From positions 62,001 through 126,000 of the forward strand of contig NZ_JAKRGF010000005.1 in NCBI RefSeq assembly GCF_022347685.1: a stretch of 64,000 nucleotides of DNA. The letters run 5' to 3'. This DNA comes from Thalassobius sp. Cn5-15 (GTDB taxonomy: Bacteria; Pseudomonadota; Alphaproteobacteria; Rhodobacterales; Rhodobacteraceae). The notes beneath the pieces are model-generated. The model was not told where the DNA came from. It did no database searches and saw only the letters and a program-made list of their open reading frames with translations. The position numbers and the translations under genes were made by a program. Shown here piece by piece: positions 17,074-25,716 of the stretch (position 1 is the stretch's first letter; every line of letters begins with the position of its first letter).

Positions 17074-18039
17074 TCAGGTGTAGCGGATGCGCGGATCGAG
17101 CAGTGCATAGAGCACGTCGACGATGAAGTTGATGGTCACGAACATCAGCGTGATCAGGATCAGATAGGCGACAACAACCGGACGGTCGGAACTGTGGATA
17201 CTGTCCAGTAGCAGTTTGCCGATACCGGGCCAGGAGAACACCGTTTCGGTGACTGTGGCAAAGGCGATGAGGCCGCCCAGTTGCAGACCGGTGATGGTCA
17301 CAATCGGGATCAGGATGTTGCGCACCAGATGGCGGCGCACGATGCGGTTGCGGCTGATACCTTTGGCGCGGGCAAAAGTCATATAATCCTGATACATCAC
17401 CTCTTGGGTACCGGATCGGGCCAGTCGCGCCTGCAGACAGATCGTATAGATCGCAAGGTTCAGCGCTGGCAGGATCAAGTGGCTGAGGCCATCAAGGCTA
17501 AAGAGCGACCAGCCGACGCCGAATATATCAACGGTGTCGCCGCGGCCCGATGCTGGCAACACTTTGAACCAGACAGAAAACAGTAGGATCAGCAGGACAC
17601 CTTGCCAGAAGTTCGGGATCGAATAGCCGACCGTGGTGGTGAAGCTGATCGTCTTGGTGCTGCGCGCCTTTTGGTTCAGACCGGAGTAGACGCCCAGCGG
17701 GATGCCGACGACCAGACCGATGAACATCGCAAAGAAGGCAACTTCTAGCGTGGCAGGCAGGCGTTCAAGGATAAGGTCCAGAACGGGGCGATTGTAGACA
17801 AAGGAGATGCCGAAGTCACCGCGTATGACGTTGCCCAGAAAGGTAATGTACTGCGCAATCAGCGGGCGGTCGACGCCCAGTTCTGCAGCCAATGCCAACC
17901 GGTCCTCTTCGGTGAAATCCTCGCCTGCGAGGACCGCGACCGGATCAGATATGACGTACATACCGAAGAAAACCAAGGCAGACATGATAAGGATCAGAAT
18001 GGCGCTCTGTCCCAACCGTTTGCCGACGAAACTCAACAT
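17074..18039 (-). CDS. Peptide ABC transporter permease (DppB type)
   Basis: 321 aa. It starts LSFVGKRLGQSAILILIMSA, with six predicted spans and the EAA region YMTFARAKGISRNRIVRRHL, as in DppB/OppB. It is preceded by a 112-bp gap with a strong stem-loop separating it from the binding-protein gene, so its expression may be lower than that of the binding protein. Confidence 0.93.
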   Translation of the reverse strand: MLSFVGKRLGQSAILILIMSALVFFGMYVISDPVAVLAGEDFTEEDRLALAAELGVDRPLIAQYITFLGNVIRGDFGISFVYNRPVLDLILERLPATLEVAFFAMFIGLVVGIPLGVYSGLNQKARSTKTISFTTTVGYSIPNFWQGVLLILLFSVWFKVLPASGRGDTVDIFGVGWSLFSLDGLSHLILPALNLAIYTICLQARLARSGTQEVMYQDYMTFARAKGISRNRIVRRHLVRNILIPIVTITGLQLGGLIAFATVTETVFSWPGIGKLLLDSIHSSDRPVVVAYLILITLMFVTINFIVDVLYALLDPRIRYT

Positions 18040-18098
18040 GGACTCACCCCCTGTGAACGAACCTGTGAAGGATGTTTTGTGAAGAAAAGACTACGTGT

Positions 18099-18142
18099 GC
18101 GCGCGCCCCGAACCAAAGGGCAGCCGGGCCCGGGGCGCGCGC
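18099..18142 (-). promoter_or_regulatory. Stem-loop between binding-protein and permease genes
   Basis: GCGCGCGCCCCG (18099-18110) is perfectly complementary to 18131-18142, with a 20-nt loop. On the transcribed minus strand it lies 10 nt after the binding-protein stop and is not followed by a long T tract. Such hairpins commonly stabilise the upstream message or partially terminate, giving excess binding protein. Confidence 0.7.
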
Positions 18143-18151
18143 ATGGCGTTT

Positions 18152-19744
18152 TTATTTACGCGACACGGTGGTTGCGCTGGTGCGTTCGTCCTGACGGCCA
18201 TCAACAACCAGATCCGCGCGGTGAGCCCAGATGCTGTGCTGATAGTAGAGTGGGATACCCGGCAGATCCGCGACCGCGACACGCATTGCGTCACCAAGGT
18301 GTGCGTTGGCTTTGGCATCATCGGTTTCAACCGCCCATGCCTGCATCGCTGCATCAAACGCGTCGTTTTGGTAATTCGAGTAGTTCGAAGCCCCAAGGCC
18401 CAGCGATTTGTCACGCGATGCAAAAGCAAAGGAGATCATCTGCGCCGCACCCTGCGGGTGGCCCCAGCCATAGAGGAAGGCCCCCAATTCGCGGTCGCGG
18501 CGTTTGCCGGCAAAGACAGACCAAGGTTCAGTCTTGAGGTTTACAGTGATGCCGACGCGCGACAGATATTGGGTCACCGCCTGCGCCACGCGCGATCCGT
18601 TGGCGTAACGGTCGGAGGGTGCGAAGAAGTTGATCTCGAACCCGTCCGCATAGCCCGCTTCGGCCAGCAGGGCCTTTGCCTTGGCCGGATCATATTCCAG
18701 CGCGGGCATCTCGGGGGCACCAGCACGGTAGCTGGGCGCAAACTGGTTGGCTGCGGTGGCTTCGCCGCCGAACAGACGGTCGGCAATGGCCTGACGATTG
18801 ATCGCCATTGACATGGCTTGACGCACGCGCAGGTCAGCCAGCGGAGCGGACCCGTCTGCGGCGGTGACACCGGGGGCACCTTCGGGGTTCACATCCAGAA
18901 CCATAAAGATCGACCGCCACGACGGTATCGCGGTATAGGTGAGGTCAGGGTTTGCTTTCAGGCCTGGCAGATCTTCGGTCGTGGGGTTTTCAATGATATC
19001 AAAATCCCCTGCCAGCAAGCCGGCGAGACGGGCGCCTGCATTGCCGATGGTGCGAATTTCAACATTGTCCCATTCAGCCGCTTCGCCCCAGTAGGCGGGG
19101 TTTTTGGCAAGATCCGCTTCGCCGGATTTGTCAAACCGTACAAAGGTGTAGGGGCCGGTACCGATCGCAGCATCGCCTGCCTCAAATTCGGCGCGGGTGG
19201 GGTAACGTGTGATGCCGCAATCGCCCTGATCATCATAGCTGATTGCCCCTGCGGGGGTATCTGCGCCAGAGGCGGGCAGGATCGACAGGAACTTCATCTT
19301 CTGGACCCATAGCGGGTAGGGCGCCTTCATGTCGAAGCGGACAGTGTGATCATCTACCGCCACAACATCGGCCACCGGACCCATTGAGCTGGTCAGCAGG
19401 TTCCGCTTGCCGTCGATGAGGTTCATCATCCGGCAGGCGGAGTACACCACATCACGCGCGGTCAGCGCACCACCGTCGTGGAAAGAAATCCCCTGACGCA
19501 GCTTGACGGTCAGCGAGGTCGGGCTGGTCCATTCCCAGCTTTCGGCCAGCAGCGGGCTGTCGTCAGCGGCAACCAGTGCCTCAAACACATGCTCTTTCAG
19601 CGATGCGGTGGGGGTGCCGCCGAACGGATAGGGGTCAATGGAGCGCGGTGCAGAGGCAAAGCCAATGCGCAGCGTATCCGCCGAGGCAAGGGCAGGCATG
19701 GCCAGCGCCGCTGCGAAGCTAAGTGTGATCAGTGTTTTTTTCAT
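18152..19744 (-). CDS. ABC transporter substrate-binding protein, family 5 (peptide)
   Basis: 530 aa. Signal peptide at 1-22 (TLITLSFAAALAMPALASA). The mature protein begins DTLRIGFASAPRSIDPYPFG and continues with VKLRQGISFHDGGALTARDV and VRQAMSMAINRQAIADRLFG, the family-5 extracellular solute-binding fold. It captures peptides or related solutes in the periplasm for the permeases downstream. The start at 19744 has an AGGGAG site; an ATG-less extension upstream is ignored. Confidence 0.93.
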   Translation of the reverse strand: MKKTLITLSFAAALAMPALASADTLRIGFASAPRSIDPYPFGGTPTASLKEHVFEALVAADDSPLLAESWEWTSPTSLTVKLRQGISFHDGGALTARDVVYSACRMMNLIDGKRNLLTSSMGPVADVVAVDDHTVRFDMKAPYPLWVQKMKFLSILPASGADTPAGAISYDDQGDCGITRYPTRAEFEAGDAAIGTGPYTFVRFDKSGEADLAKNPAYWGEAAEWDNVEIRTIGNAGARLAGLLAGDFDIIENPTTEDLPGLKANPDLTYTAIPSWRSIFMVLDVNPEGAPGVTAADGSAPLADLRVRQAMSMAINRQAIADRLFGGEATAANQFAPSYRAGAPEMPALEYDPAKAKALLAEAGYADGFEINFFAPSDRYANGSRVAQAVTQYLSRVGITVNLKTEPWSVFAGKRRDRELGAFLYGWGHPQGAAQMISFAFASRDKSLGLGASNYSNYQNDAFDAAMQAWAVETDDAKANAHLGDAMRVAVADLPGIPLYYQHSIWAHRADLVVDGRQDERTSATTVSRK

Positions 19745-19789
19745 TTTTCTTCTCCCTTGTCGTACCGTCACGATAACCGCTTGTGCGGG

Positions 19790-20656
19790 TTACGCGCGGT
19801 TTTCAATGTAGGTTTTGTAGTGTTCCAGAACCCAGGCGCAGTCTGCCTGAACCTTGGCGAAGTTTTCATTCCGCTCGCGTGTTGCCTCATTCATGTAGAG
19901 GTCACGGCGCAGCTCGACCTGCAGAATGTGCTGACCGATCTTGGGCCAACCATAGCGCAGGGTGACCTCGCCGCCGATAAACCGTTTGTTCATGCCCACA
20001 TCATAGCCACGGGCCGTGAACAGCTCGGCCATCTTTTCCGCCAGATCGGGCGCACAGGAAGAGCCGTTGCGTGTGCCGATATCAATCTGGGGCCGTTCGC
20101 CGCCGCCGCGCAGCTTGTGGTCAAACTGGGTCATCGAATGGCAATCAATGATATAGACTTCACCATGCTCACGGCGCAGGTTTTCAACCATATGGGTCAT
20201 GGTCTGGTGATAGGGGATAAAGTAGCGCGACAAGCGGCTGTGTGCCTCATCCACGCTGAGTTTACGGTTGTAGATCGGTGTGCCGTAGGACTTTGACCAG
20301 AACAGCGTGGCGCCCACCTCAACCGATCCGCTGGGCAGAAAGCGGCCTGGCCATGCTTTGGGGTCGTCCAGCATATCGGCATCAATATCGTGCTGATGGC
20401 GGTTCACATCCACATAGGCGCGGGGAAATTCTGCCTTAATGGTGGGCAGGCTGAGATTTGCGGCCGCGCCAAAAAGTTCATCGACATACTTATCCGACGG
20501 GTGGTCGATCTGCGAATAGCTGAGGGCCGGATCATAGCCGAAATCCTCAGGGTAGACGTCACCCGAATGGGGAAAGGACAGCATCAGGGGGGTGTCCCCG
20601 TGTGTGGTCGAGATAACTGACTCTCTCTCTGTTTCGCTTATGGATCGTTTTTGCAT
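19790..20656 (-). CDS. N-formylglutamate amidohydrolase family protein
   Basis: 288 aa, FGase (HutG-like) fold. Motifs are LMLSFPHSGDVYPEDF near the N-terminus, EFPRAYVDVNR, YIIDCHSMTQ and GGEVTLRYGWP, which contain the expected zinc ligands. Classic members release formate from N-formyl-L-glutamate, but no hut genes are present. It is the first gene of the minus-strand peptide-transport operon, 45 bp before the binding-protein gene, so its substrate is more likely an imported N-acylated amino acid or peptide (inference). Confidence 0.88.
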   Translation of the reverse strand: MQKRSISETERESVISTTHGDTPLMLSFPHSGDVYPEDFGYDPALSYSQIDHPSDKYVDELFGAAANLSLPTIKAEFPRAYVDVNRHQHDIDADMLDDPKAWPGRFLPSGSVEVGATLFWSKSYGTPIYNRKLSVDEAHSRLSRYFIPYHQTMTHMVENLRREHGEVYIIDCHSMTQFDHKLRGGGERPQIDIGTRNGSSCAPDLAEKMAELFTARGYDVGMNKRFIGGEVTLRYGWPKIGQHILQVELRRDLYMNEATRERNENFAKVQADCAWVLEHYKTYIENRA

Positions 20657-20994
20657 CGCAATATCGCCTATTCGGTCCTTCTTGGGTTTACGCTTGAAAT
20701 AAAAAGTAAGAGCCGGGACGATTCCTGAAAAGCTTATTGTCGAGTCTGTTGGGGGTATAATTTATAGTTATGCACTTTGGCTTATGGGGCCATAAAAAGG
20801 AGCAATAAGGTGGTCAGTGAAATTCGGGATCGTTAATCACGAATATGAACCGAAACGGGCTGGCCGCACCGGTCGGCCAAACGGTGGCGCAGGATTTGCG
20901 AGCCTAAACATGATCCAAGCGCCCCTGTGTTGCCTGTTTTTACCTTAGGGCAGCTTCGCCTGTTGTCAGGTATTGCTAAATTGGACATGACACC
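20657..20994. other. Intergenic region between divergent amidohydrolase and M81 genes
   Basis: 338 bp with no convincing gene. A TATAAT hexamer at 20756-20761 points towards the M81 gene, with only a weak match 17 bp upstream. A strong AAGGAG at about 20799 precedes an eight-codon frame starting GTG at 20811 and ending TAA; it may be a leader or chance. The operator of the adjacent LysR regulator could lie here. Confidence 0.4.
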
Positions 20995-22506
20995 ATGAAA
21001 CGCAAACGTATCGCACTCATTCACTTCCATCTGGAAAGCAATCGTTCCGCTCCTGTAACGGACCGGAGTGAATTTGCTGCCCAAGGCCTTGCGCTGGGGG
21101 ATGCGTATCAAGAAAAACTGGGACGTCCGTCCCCCGTCGCCTCAAAAGGCACGAAGGGTTTCATGCAGGCGTTTGGTGATTTTGAACCAGTGGCGATCTT
21201 TGATGCCTCCGCAGGGGCAGGTGGTATGATGGAGGGGGACTTCTTTGATGAATTGCTGCAGGTCGTGCGGGACCGGTTGCCTGCCGATATTGATGCCGTC
21301 TATCTGGATGCCCATGGCGCCTGCATAGCAACCAATGATGAAGATCCCGATGGTACGCTGATTACGTTGGTGCGCGACATTATCGGACCCAAAACGCCGT
21401 TGGTTGTAACGCTGGACCTGCATTGCCACGTCAGCCCTGCAATGATCAACGGTGCGGATTTCCTGTCTGCCTACCGCACCAATCCACATGTCGATCAGTT
21501 CGAACGTGGTCAGGAGGCAGGGCGCGCGATGCGGCGATTATTTGCGGGGGAAAAGACCGCGCGCGCCCTGGTACAGCTGCCGTTTATTCCACCTTCAACC
21601 ACGCTCAACACTGATGCGGGGCCTTATGGTCGGATGATGGATGCGGCGGTGGCACGTGCTGAAGGCGCGGTTTGGAATGTGTCGCTTTGCAGCGGGTTTT
21701 CGGTCGGTGATTCCTCTAAGGCAGGGGTGAATGTCACCGTGACCGCCGACACTGATGAGGTGGCGCTGCGTACGGCGCGCGACATCGGGCAGGCGTTCTG
21801 GGACGCCCGGGAGGAGTTTAATATCTCCCTCACGCCCGTTGCCGATGCGGTTGCTTTGATGGCATCGGATGCGGCGGCGCATATCTATGGTGATGTGGCT
21901 GACAACCCTGGCGGCGGGGGGCGCGGTAACACATTGGCTACCTTGAAGGCGATGCTGGAAGGCGGGGTGACCAATGCCATTGTCGGCATGCTTTATGATC
22001 CTGCGCTTGCCGCTGAAGCGGCCACATTAGGGGAAGGGGCCACATTTGAGGCGCGGTTCAACCGGGCCGAGGAACATCCGCAATCCGGCAAATTGACCAC
22101 CGAGGTCAGAGTATTGAAGGTGGCAGACGGTATGGTGGATTGCCGGCGTGGTCTTTACGCGGGTAGTCGTCAGGATCTGGGTGTTTGCGCGCTGCTGGAG
22201 TGTGATGGCGTGCTGGTCATCATCTCAAGTATTCGCCGCCAGCTTTGTGATCCAGCGTTTATTGAGCGGTTCGGGCTTGAGATCGCCGATTTTCAAACCG
22301 TTGTGGTGAAATCCCGGGGTCATTTTCGTGCGGGCTTTGATGAATACTTCCCGCCAGAGCGTGTCGTGGAAATTGACGGGCCGGGTCTGACCACGCCGGT
22401 TCTGTCGCGCATCCCGTTCAAACGGACACCGCGTCCGATCCACCCGCTGGATGCAGAAACGGTTTGGTGCGCAGCAGAGGCTGGTATTGTGAATGAACCG
22501 CGCTGA
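20995..22506 (+). CDS. M81 family metallopeptidase (MlrC-like)
   Basis: 503 aa. The N-terminal M81 domain has LDLHCHVSPAMINGADFLSA and YRTNPHVDQFERG, carrying the expected Asp/His zinc ligands; the MlrC C-terminal domain follows with GGGGRGNTLATLKAML and VVVKSRGHFRAGF. The founding member, MlrC, completes breakdown of linearised microcystin peptides; most homologues have unknown substrates. It is divergent from an N-formylglutamate amidohydrolase and peptide ABC operon, which suggests a shared role in uptake and hydrolysis of a modified peptide. Confidence 0.92.
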   Translation: MKRKRIALIHFHLESNRSAPVTDRSEFAAQGLALGDAYQEKLGRPSPVASKGTKGFMQAFGDFEPVAIFDASAGAGGMMEGDFFDELLQVVRDRLPADIDAVYLDAHGACIATNDEDPDGTLITLVRDIIGPKTPLVVTLDLHCHVSPAMINGADFLSAYRTNPHVDQFERGQEAGRAMRRLFAGEKTARALVQLPFIPPSTTLNTDAGPYGRMMDAAVARAEGAVWNVSLCSGFSVGDSSKAGVNVTVTADTDEVALRTARDIGQAFWDAREEFNISLTPVADAVALMASDAAAHIYGDVADNPGGGGRGNTLATLKAMLEGGVTNAIVGMLYDPALAAEAATLGEGATFEARFNRAEEHPQSGKLTTEVRVLKVADGMVDCRRGLYAGSRQDLGVCALLECDGVLVIISSIRRQLCDPAFIERFGLEIADFQTVVVKSRGHFRAGFDEYFPPERVVEIDGPGLTTPVLSRIPFKRTPRPIHPLDAETVWCAAEAGIVNEPR

Positions 22507-22577
22507 ACACTCAGAGCGCGTCGATGGATTACGGTGGATGATTGACCTTACGGGGCGAACTGCCTACACCAGCCAAG

Positions 22578-22986
22578 CGCGGAGGGCCGGATGGCCGCTG
22601 GTGGCAGGGTAACCGGCCACGAGAGGAAAGTCCGGACTCCACAAGGTAAGGGTGCCGGGTAACGCCCGGCGGGGGCAACCCCAGGGAAAGCGCCACAGAA
22701 AACAGACCGCCCCGCGGCTCTTTGGTTCGCCATAGGGATCCCCGTCGGGGTAAGGGTGAAACGGTGGGGTAAGAGCTCACCGCGGGTCTGGCAACAGAAC
22801 CGGCACGGCAAGCCCCACCCGGAGCAATGCCGAATAGGGGCTTCACGCGGCGTGTCCGCAGGGTCTGCCTTGACCCAGAGGCCCGGGTTGGCAGCTAGAG
22901 ATCTGTTGGTAACAGCAGGTCTAGATGAATGGTCATCTCGGATGGGTTACCATCTATGACAGAATCCGGCTTACAGGCCCTCCGCG
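22578..22986 (+). ncRNA. rnpB: RNase P RNA
   Basis: Class-A RNase P RNA of about 409 nt. Stem P1 is formed by CGCGGAGGGCC (22578-22588) and GGCCCTCCGCG (22976-22986). The universally conserved GAGGAAAGTCCGGACTCC starts at 22623, and the 3' conserved segment reads ACAGAATCCGGCTTACAGG. Ends are set from P1 and could be a few nt off. It processes the 5' ends of tRNA precursors. Confidence 0.96.
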
Positions 22987-23153
22987 TATGTTTATGTTCG
23001 GTTTTTGTGAAGGAAATTCCTGCCTTTTCCTTTTGTGCACAGAAACCTGTCATATTGCTGTTGACTCGGGGGGGTGATCCCTTAAAAGGCAGGCTTCAAG
23101 GATTCCGCGGGCGGCCCGACTGACCCGTATCGAAAGCGACTGGAGATTTAACA

Positions 23154-23321
23154 ATGGCGAAGCCGACGACGATCAAAATCCGTCTGAACTCGACCGCTGG
23201 CACGGGCCACTTCTATGTGACCAAGAAAAATGCCCGCACCATGACCGAAAAAATGGTTGTTCGTAAGTACGACCCGGTTGTGCGTAAGCACGTCGAATAC
23301 AAAGAAGGCAAGATCAAGTAA
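23154..23321 (+). CDS. rpmG: 50S ribosomal protein L33
   Basis: 55 aa, beginning [20 protein letters not shown] and ending YKEGKIK. It matches L33 in length and pattern ([20 protein letters not shown]). It lacks the CxxC zinc pairs, so it is the zinc-independent form usual in proteobacteria. GGAG lies upstream, and a strong terminator follows 25 nt after the stop, so it is a single-gene unit. Confidence 0.97.
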   Translation: MAKPTTIKIRLNSTAGTGHFYVTKKNARTMTEKMVVRKYDPVVRKHVEYKEGKIK

Positions 23322-23345
23322 GATCGGCCCTCTTGGACAAGTAAG

Positions 23346-23382
23346 CGCCGTGTAGGAAAGGTCCTGCACGGCGTTTTCTTTT
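23346..23382 (+). terminator. Intrinsic terminator of rpmG
   Basis: CGCCGTG (23346-23352) plus AGGA pair with TCCT plus CACGGCG (to 23373), followed by TTTTCTTTT. Confidence 0.9.
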
Positions 23383-23463
23383 GCGTAGCTGCAGCCTTGG
23401 GGCGGCGAAAATGGCGTTCTTTTCGCAAGCTGAATTAGCACCAAATTTCGGCGATCATATCAC

Positions 23464-23497
23464 CAAAAGAAAAGGCCGGTCGAAATGACCGGCCTTT
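23464..23497 (-). terminator. Intrinsic terminator of the BI-1 gene
   Basis: An 11-bp perfect stem (AAAGGCCGGTC at 23471-23481 with its complement at 23487-23497) and 5-nt loop; on the minus strand it is followed by TTCTTTTGG. Confidence 0.88.
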
Positions 23498-23519
23498 GTT
23501 GTTTGCTATGTCGAAGTGT

Positions 23520-24278
23520 TTATTCACGCTCGCCCAGCAGGTTCAGAAGCATCATGAACATGTTGATGAAGTCCAGATACAGGCTCAGCGCGCCCATGAT
23601 GGCTGCTTTGCCCAGCCACTCCTGGTCGCCGTGATGGGCGTGTGCCAGGTAGGTGGTTTTGATGTTCTGGGTGTCATAGGCTGTCAGGCCGGCAAAGATC
23701 AGCACACCAATGGCAGAGATGGCCATGCTGAGAACGCCAGAACCTAGGAAAATGTTGACGATTGACGCAACAAACAGGCCAATAACGCCCATGATCAGGA
23801 ACGAACCCCAGCCGGAGATATCCTTCTTGGTGGTGTAACCGTAGAGGGACAGGCCAGCAAAGGCGATCGCGGTGACCAAGAAGATCTGAATGATCGACTG
23901 GCCGGTGAATACCAGAAAGATCGAGCTGATCGAGATGCCCATGACAGCGGCAAACGCGTAGAACACTACCTGCGCCGTTGCGGCTGACATACGGTTGATC
24001 ATCGCCGAAAAGCCGAAGACGAAGGCCAAAGGCGCGAACATCACAACCCATTTCAGCTGCGAAGCGTACAGGGTGGCGCCTAGCTGGGTCAGGCCTATCA
24101 TCTCACCAGCGTCGTTACGCACAACGGTCAGACCTGCCAATGCCCATGCGGCAAGGAAGGTGATGAGCATGCCAACAGACATGGTGCCGTAAACTTTGTT
24201 CATGTGGGCGCGCAGACCCTCGTCAATCTGTGCGGCACGGGCACCCGCTGCGCTTCGGATGGTGTCGAATTCAGCCAT
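23520..24278 (-). CDS. Bax inhibitor-1/YccA family membrane protein
   Basis: 252 aa with about seven hydrophobic spans. The C-terminal stretch GLTAYDTQNIKTTY and the final GALSLYLDFINMFMMLLNLLG are the BI-1/UPF0005 hallmarks, including the acidic residues of the di-aspartyl pH/calcium sensor. Bacterial members are linked to calcium leak or to control of the FtsH protease; which applies here is unknown. The start at 24278 has GGAGG upstream. Confidence 0.94.
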   Translation of the reverse strand: MAEFDTIRSAAGARAAQIDEGLRAHMNKVYGTMSVGMLITFLAAWALAGLTVVRNDAGEMIGLTQLGATLYASQLKWVVMFAPLAFVFGFSAMINRMSAATAQVVFYAFAAVMGISISSIFLVFTGQSIIQIFLVTAIAFAGLSLYGYTTKKDISGWGSFLIMGVIGLFVASIVNIFLGSGVLSMAISAIGVLIFAGLTAYDTQNIKTTYLAHAHHGDQEWLGKAAIMGALSLYLDFINMFMMLLNLLGERE

Positions 24279-24407
24279 TATAGCCTCCGATAATATGGAC
24301 CATCCCCCGGTGATCCGGAGGGTTAACTCAAATATCGGTGACAGATGCGTCTTTTTCAAGGCGCGGCAGGTGGGTTCGAGCGTATTTTTGCGCTTCATTC
24401 GCCGGTA

Positions 24408-24429
24408 TGCCCCGCAAAAAGGCGGGGCA
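24408..24429 (-). terminator. Hairpin after the DUF1127 gene
   Basis: TGCCCCGC (24408-24415) pairs with GCGGGGCA (24422-24429). There is no T tract on the minus strand, so termination is uncertain. Confidence 0.45.
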
Positions 24430-24451
24430 TTTAAGCCTTATTTTAACGGGT

Positions 24452-24670
24452 TCAGTTGGTCCAGTGGTTCGGCGCGTCCCAGATCGGGCGCGCGGCCTCT
24501 ACTTCGGCCTCTGCACGTGTCAGGCCCAGATCCTTAAGAGCGGCCGAATCAAGCGCGCTGAGGGCGCGGCGCTGACGGTAAAGCGATTGCATTGCCAGCA
24601 TGCGGCTCAGCAGCGAAAAGGGACGGGAGGAGCGCAGCGCAGCAGCGCGCCGGTTGGTCATCGTGGTCAT
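24452..24670 (-). CDS. DUF1127 domain small protein
   Basis: 72 aa, Arg-rich. The C-terminal half has the DUF1127 (YjiS-like) pattern RRALSALDSAALKDLGLTRA, a helix-turn motif found in very small alphaproteobacterial proteins, some of which bind RNA and affect phosphate, carbon and sRNA homeostasis. The start at 24670 follows AAGGTGAG; a longer frame exists but adds an unconserved leader. Divergent from a LysR gene. Confidence 0.88.
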   Translation of the reverse strand: MTTMTNRRAAALRSSRPFSLLSRMLAMQSLYRQRRALSALDSAALKDLGLTRAEAEVEAARPIWDAPNHWTN

Positions 24671-24806
24671 GGCTGTCTCACCTTCTATTTGTTTTCGTTT
24701 TGTGATGAACGTGCGATGTCGCATCATTTCTGTTGATGTGTATGCCGCAATGTGGTTCATTTTGAAAATGAATGTTTGGCAAGGTTATCATCAAGGAGTG
24801 TGATGA

Positions 24807-25658
24807 ATGCGAAATCTCGATGTCACCACCCTGCGCTCTTTTGTGGCGGTTGCGGAACTGGGCGGCGTGACCCGCGCTGCGGGTTTCCTGAACCTCACGC
24901 AATCTGCCGTCTCTATGCAGTTGAAGCGTCTGGAGGAGTTGCTGAACCTCTCTTTGATCGACCGCAGCAGTCGCGCGGTCAGCCTGACCGCCTCTGGCGA
25001 ACAGCTGCTGAGTTACGCGCGCCGTATGGTCAGCCTGAATGATGAGGTCATGTCGCGCCTCACCGATCAATCGCTGCAGGGGGAGATTATTCTGGGCGTG
25101 CCGCATGACATCGTCTATCCGGCGGTGCCCAAGGTGCTGCAGATGTTTAATGCCAGCTTTCCGCGCATGAAGGTGCAACTGCTGACCAGCTACACCCGCG
25201 AATTGAAGGATCAATACCGCCGGGGTGAAGTGGATGTGATCTTGACTACTGAAATCGGCATTGATCCCGAGGGCGAGACGCTGGCCAGCAAACCCCTGCA
25301 ATGGGTCGGCGCACTGAATGGCAGCGCATGGAAACAGCGCCCGCTGCGGCTGGCCTTTGGCCGCCACTGCATTTTCCGCAGCGGCGCGATCAAATCGTTA
25401 GAGGCACGGGCCATTGCCTGGGACATGGCGGTGGAAACCGAAAGCGATCGCACGATCGAAGCGACAGTCAGCGCCGATTTGGCGGTTGCAGCGATGCTGG
25501 AGGGGACGAAGCCCGATCATCTGGAGGTCATTGACCACGGTGGCGCGCTGCCTGAGCTGACCCAGCAAAAGATCAACCTATATGCTGCCGATAAAGGCAA
25601 AGGCGAAGCGGTAGAGGCCCTGTGCGATCAGCTACGGCAGGCCTTTACGATGATGTAG
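24807..25658 (+). CDS. LysR-family transcriptional regulator
   Basis: 283 aa. HTH at about 4-62 (DVTTLRSFVAVAELGGVTRA, TQSAVSMQLKRLEELLN), then an effector-binding domain. AAGGAG lies 8 nt before the ATG. It is divergent from the DUF1127 gene (136 bp between) and convergent with the quinone oxidoreductase gene. Targets unknown; autoregulation through the short divergent region is likely. Confidence 0.92.
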   Translation: MRNLDVTTLRSFVAVAELGGVTRAAGFLNLTQSAVSMQLKRLEELLNLSLIDRSSRAVSLTASGEQLLSYARRMVSLNDEVMSRLTDQSLQGEIILGVPHDIVYPAVPKVLQMFNASFPRMKVQLLTSYTRELKDQYRRGEVDVILTTEIGIDPEGETLASKPLQWVGALNGSAWKQRPLRLAFGRHCIFRSGAIKSLEARAIAWDMAVETESDRTIEATVSADLAVAAMLEGTKPDHLEVIDHGGALPELTQQKINLYAADKGKGEAVEALCDQLRQAFTMM

Positions 25659-25716
25659 GGGCGCATCCAATAGACACGCCCCAGTCTCTGGAACTATTGC
25701 CTTTGGGGGGCGCGTT

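Noticed and set aside
20811-20837. Eight-codon leader peptide gene before the M81 gene
   Set aside because: Good ribosome site but too short and too far from the gene, with no attenuator structure seen.
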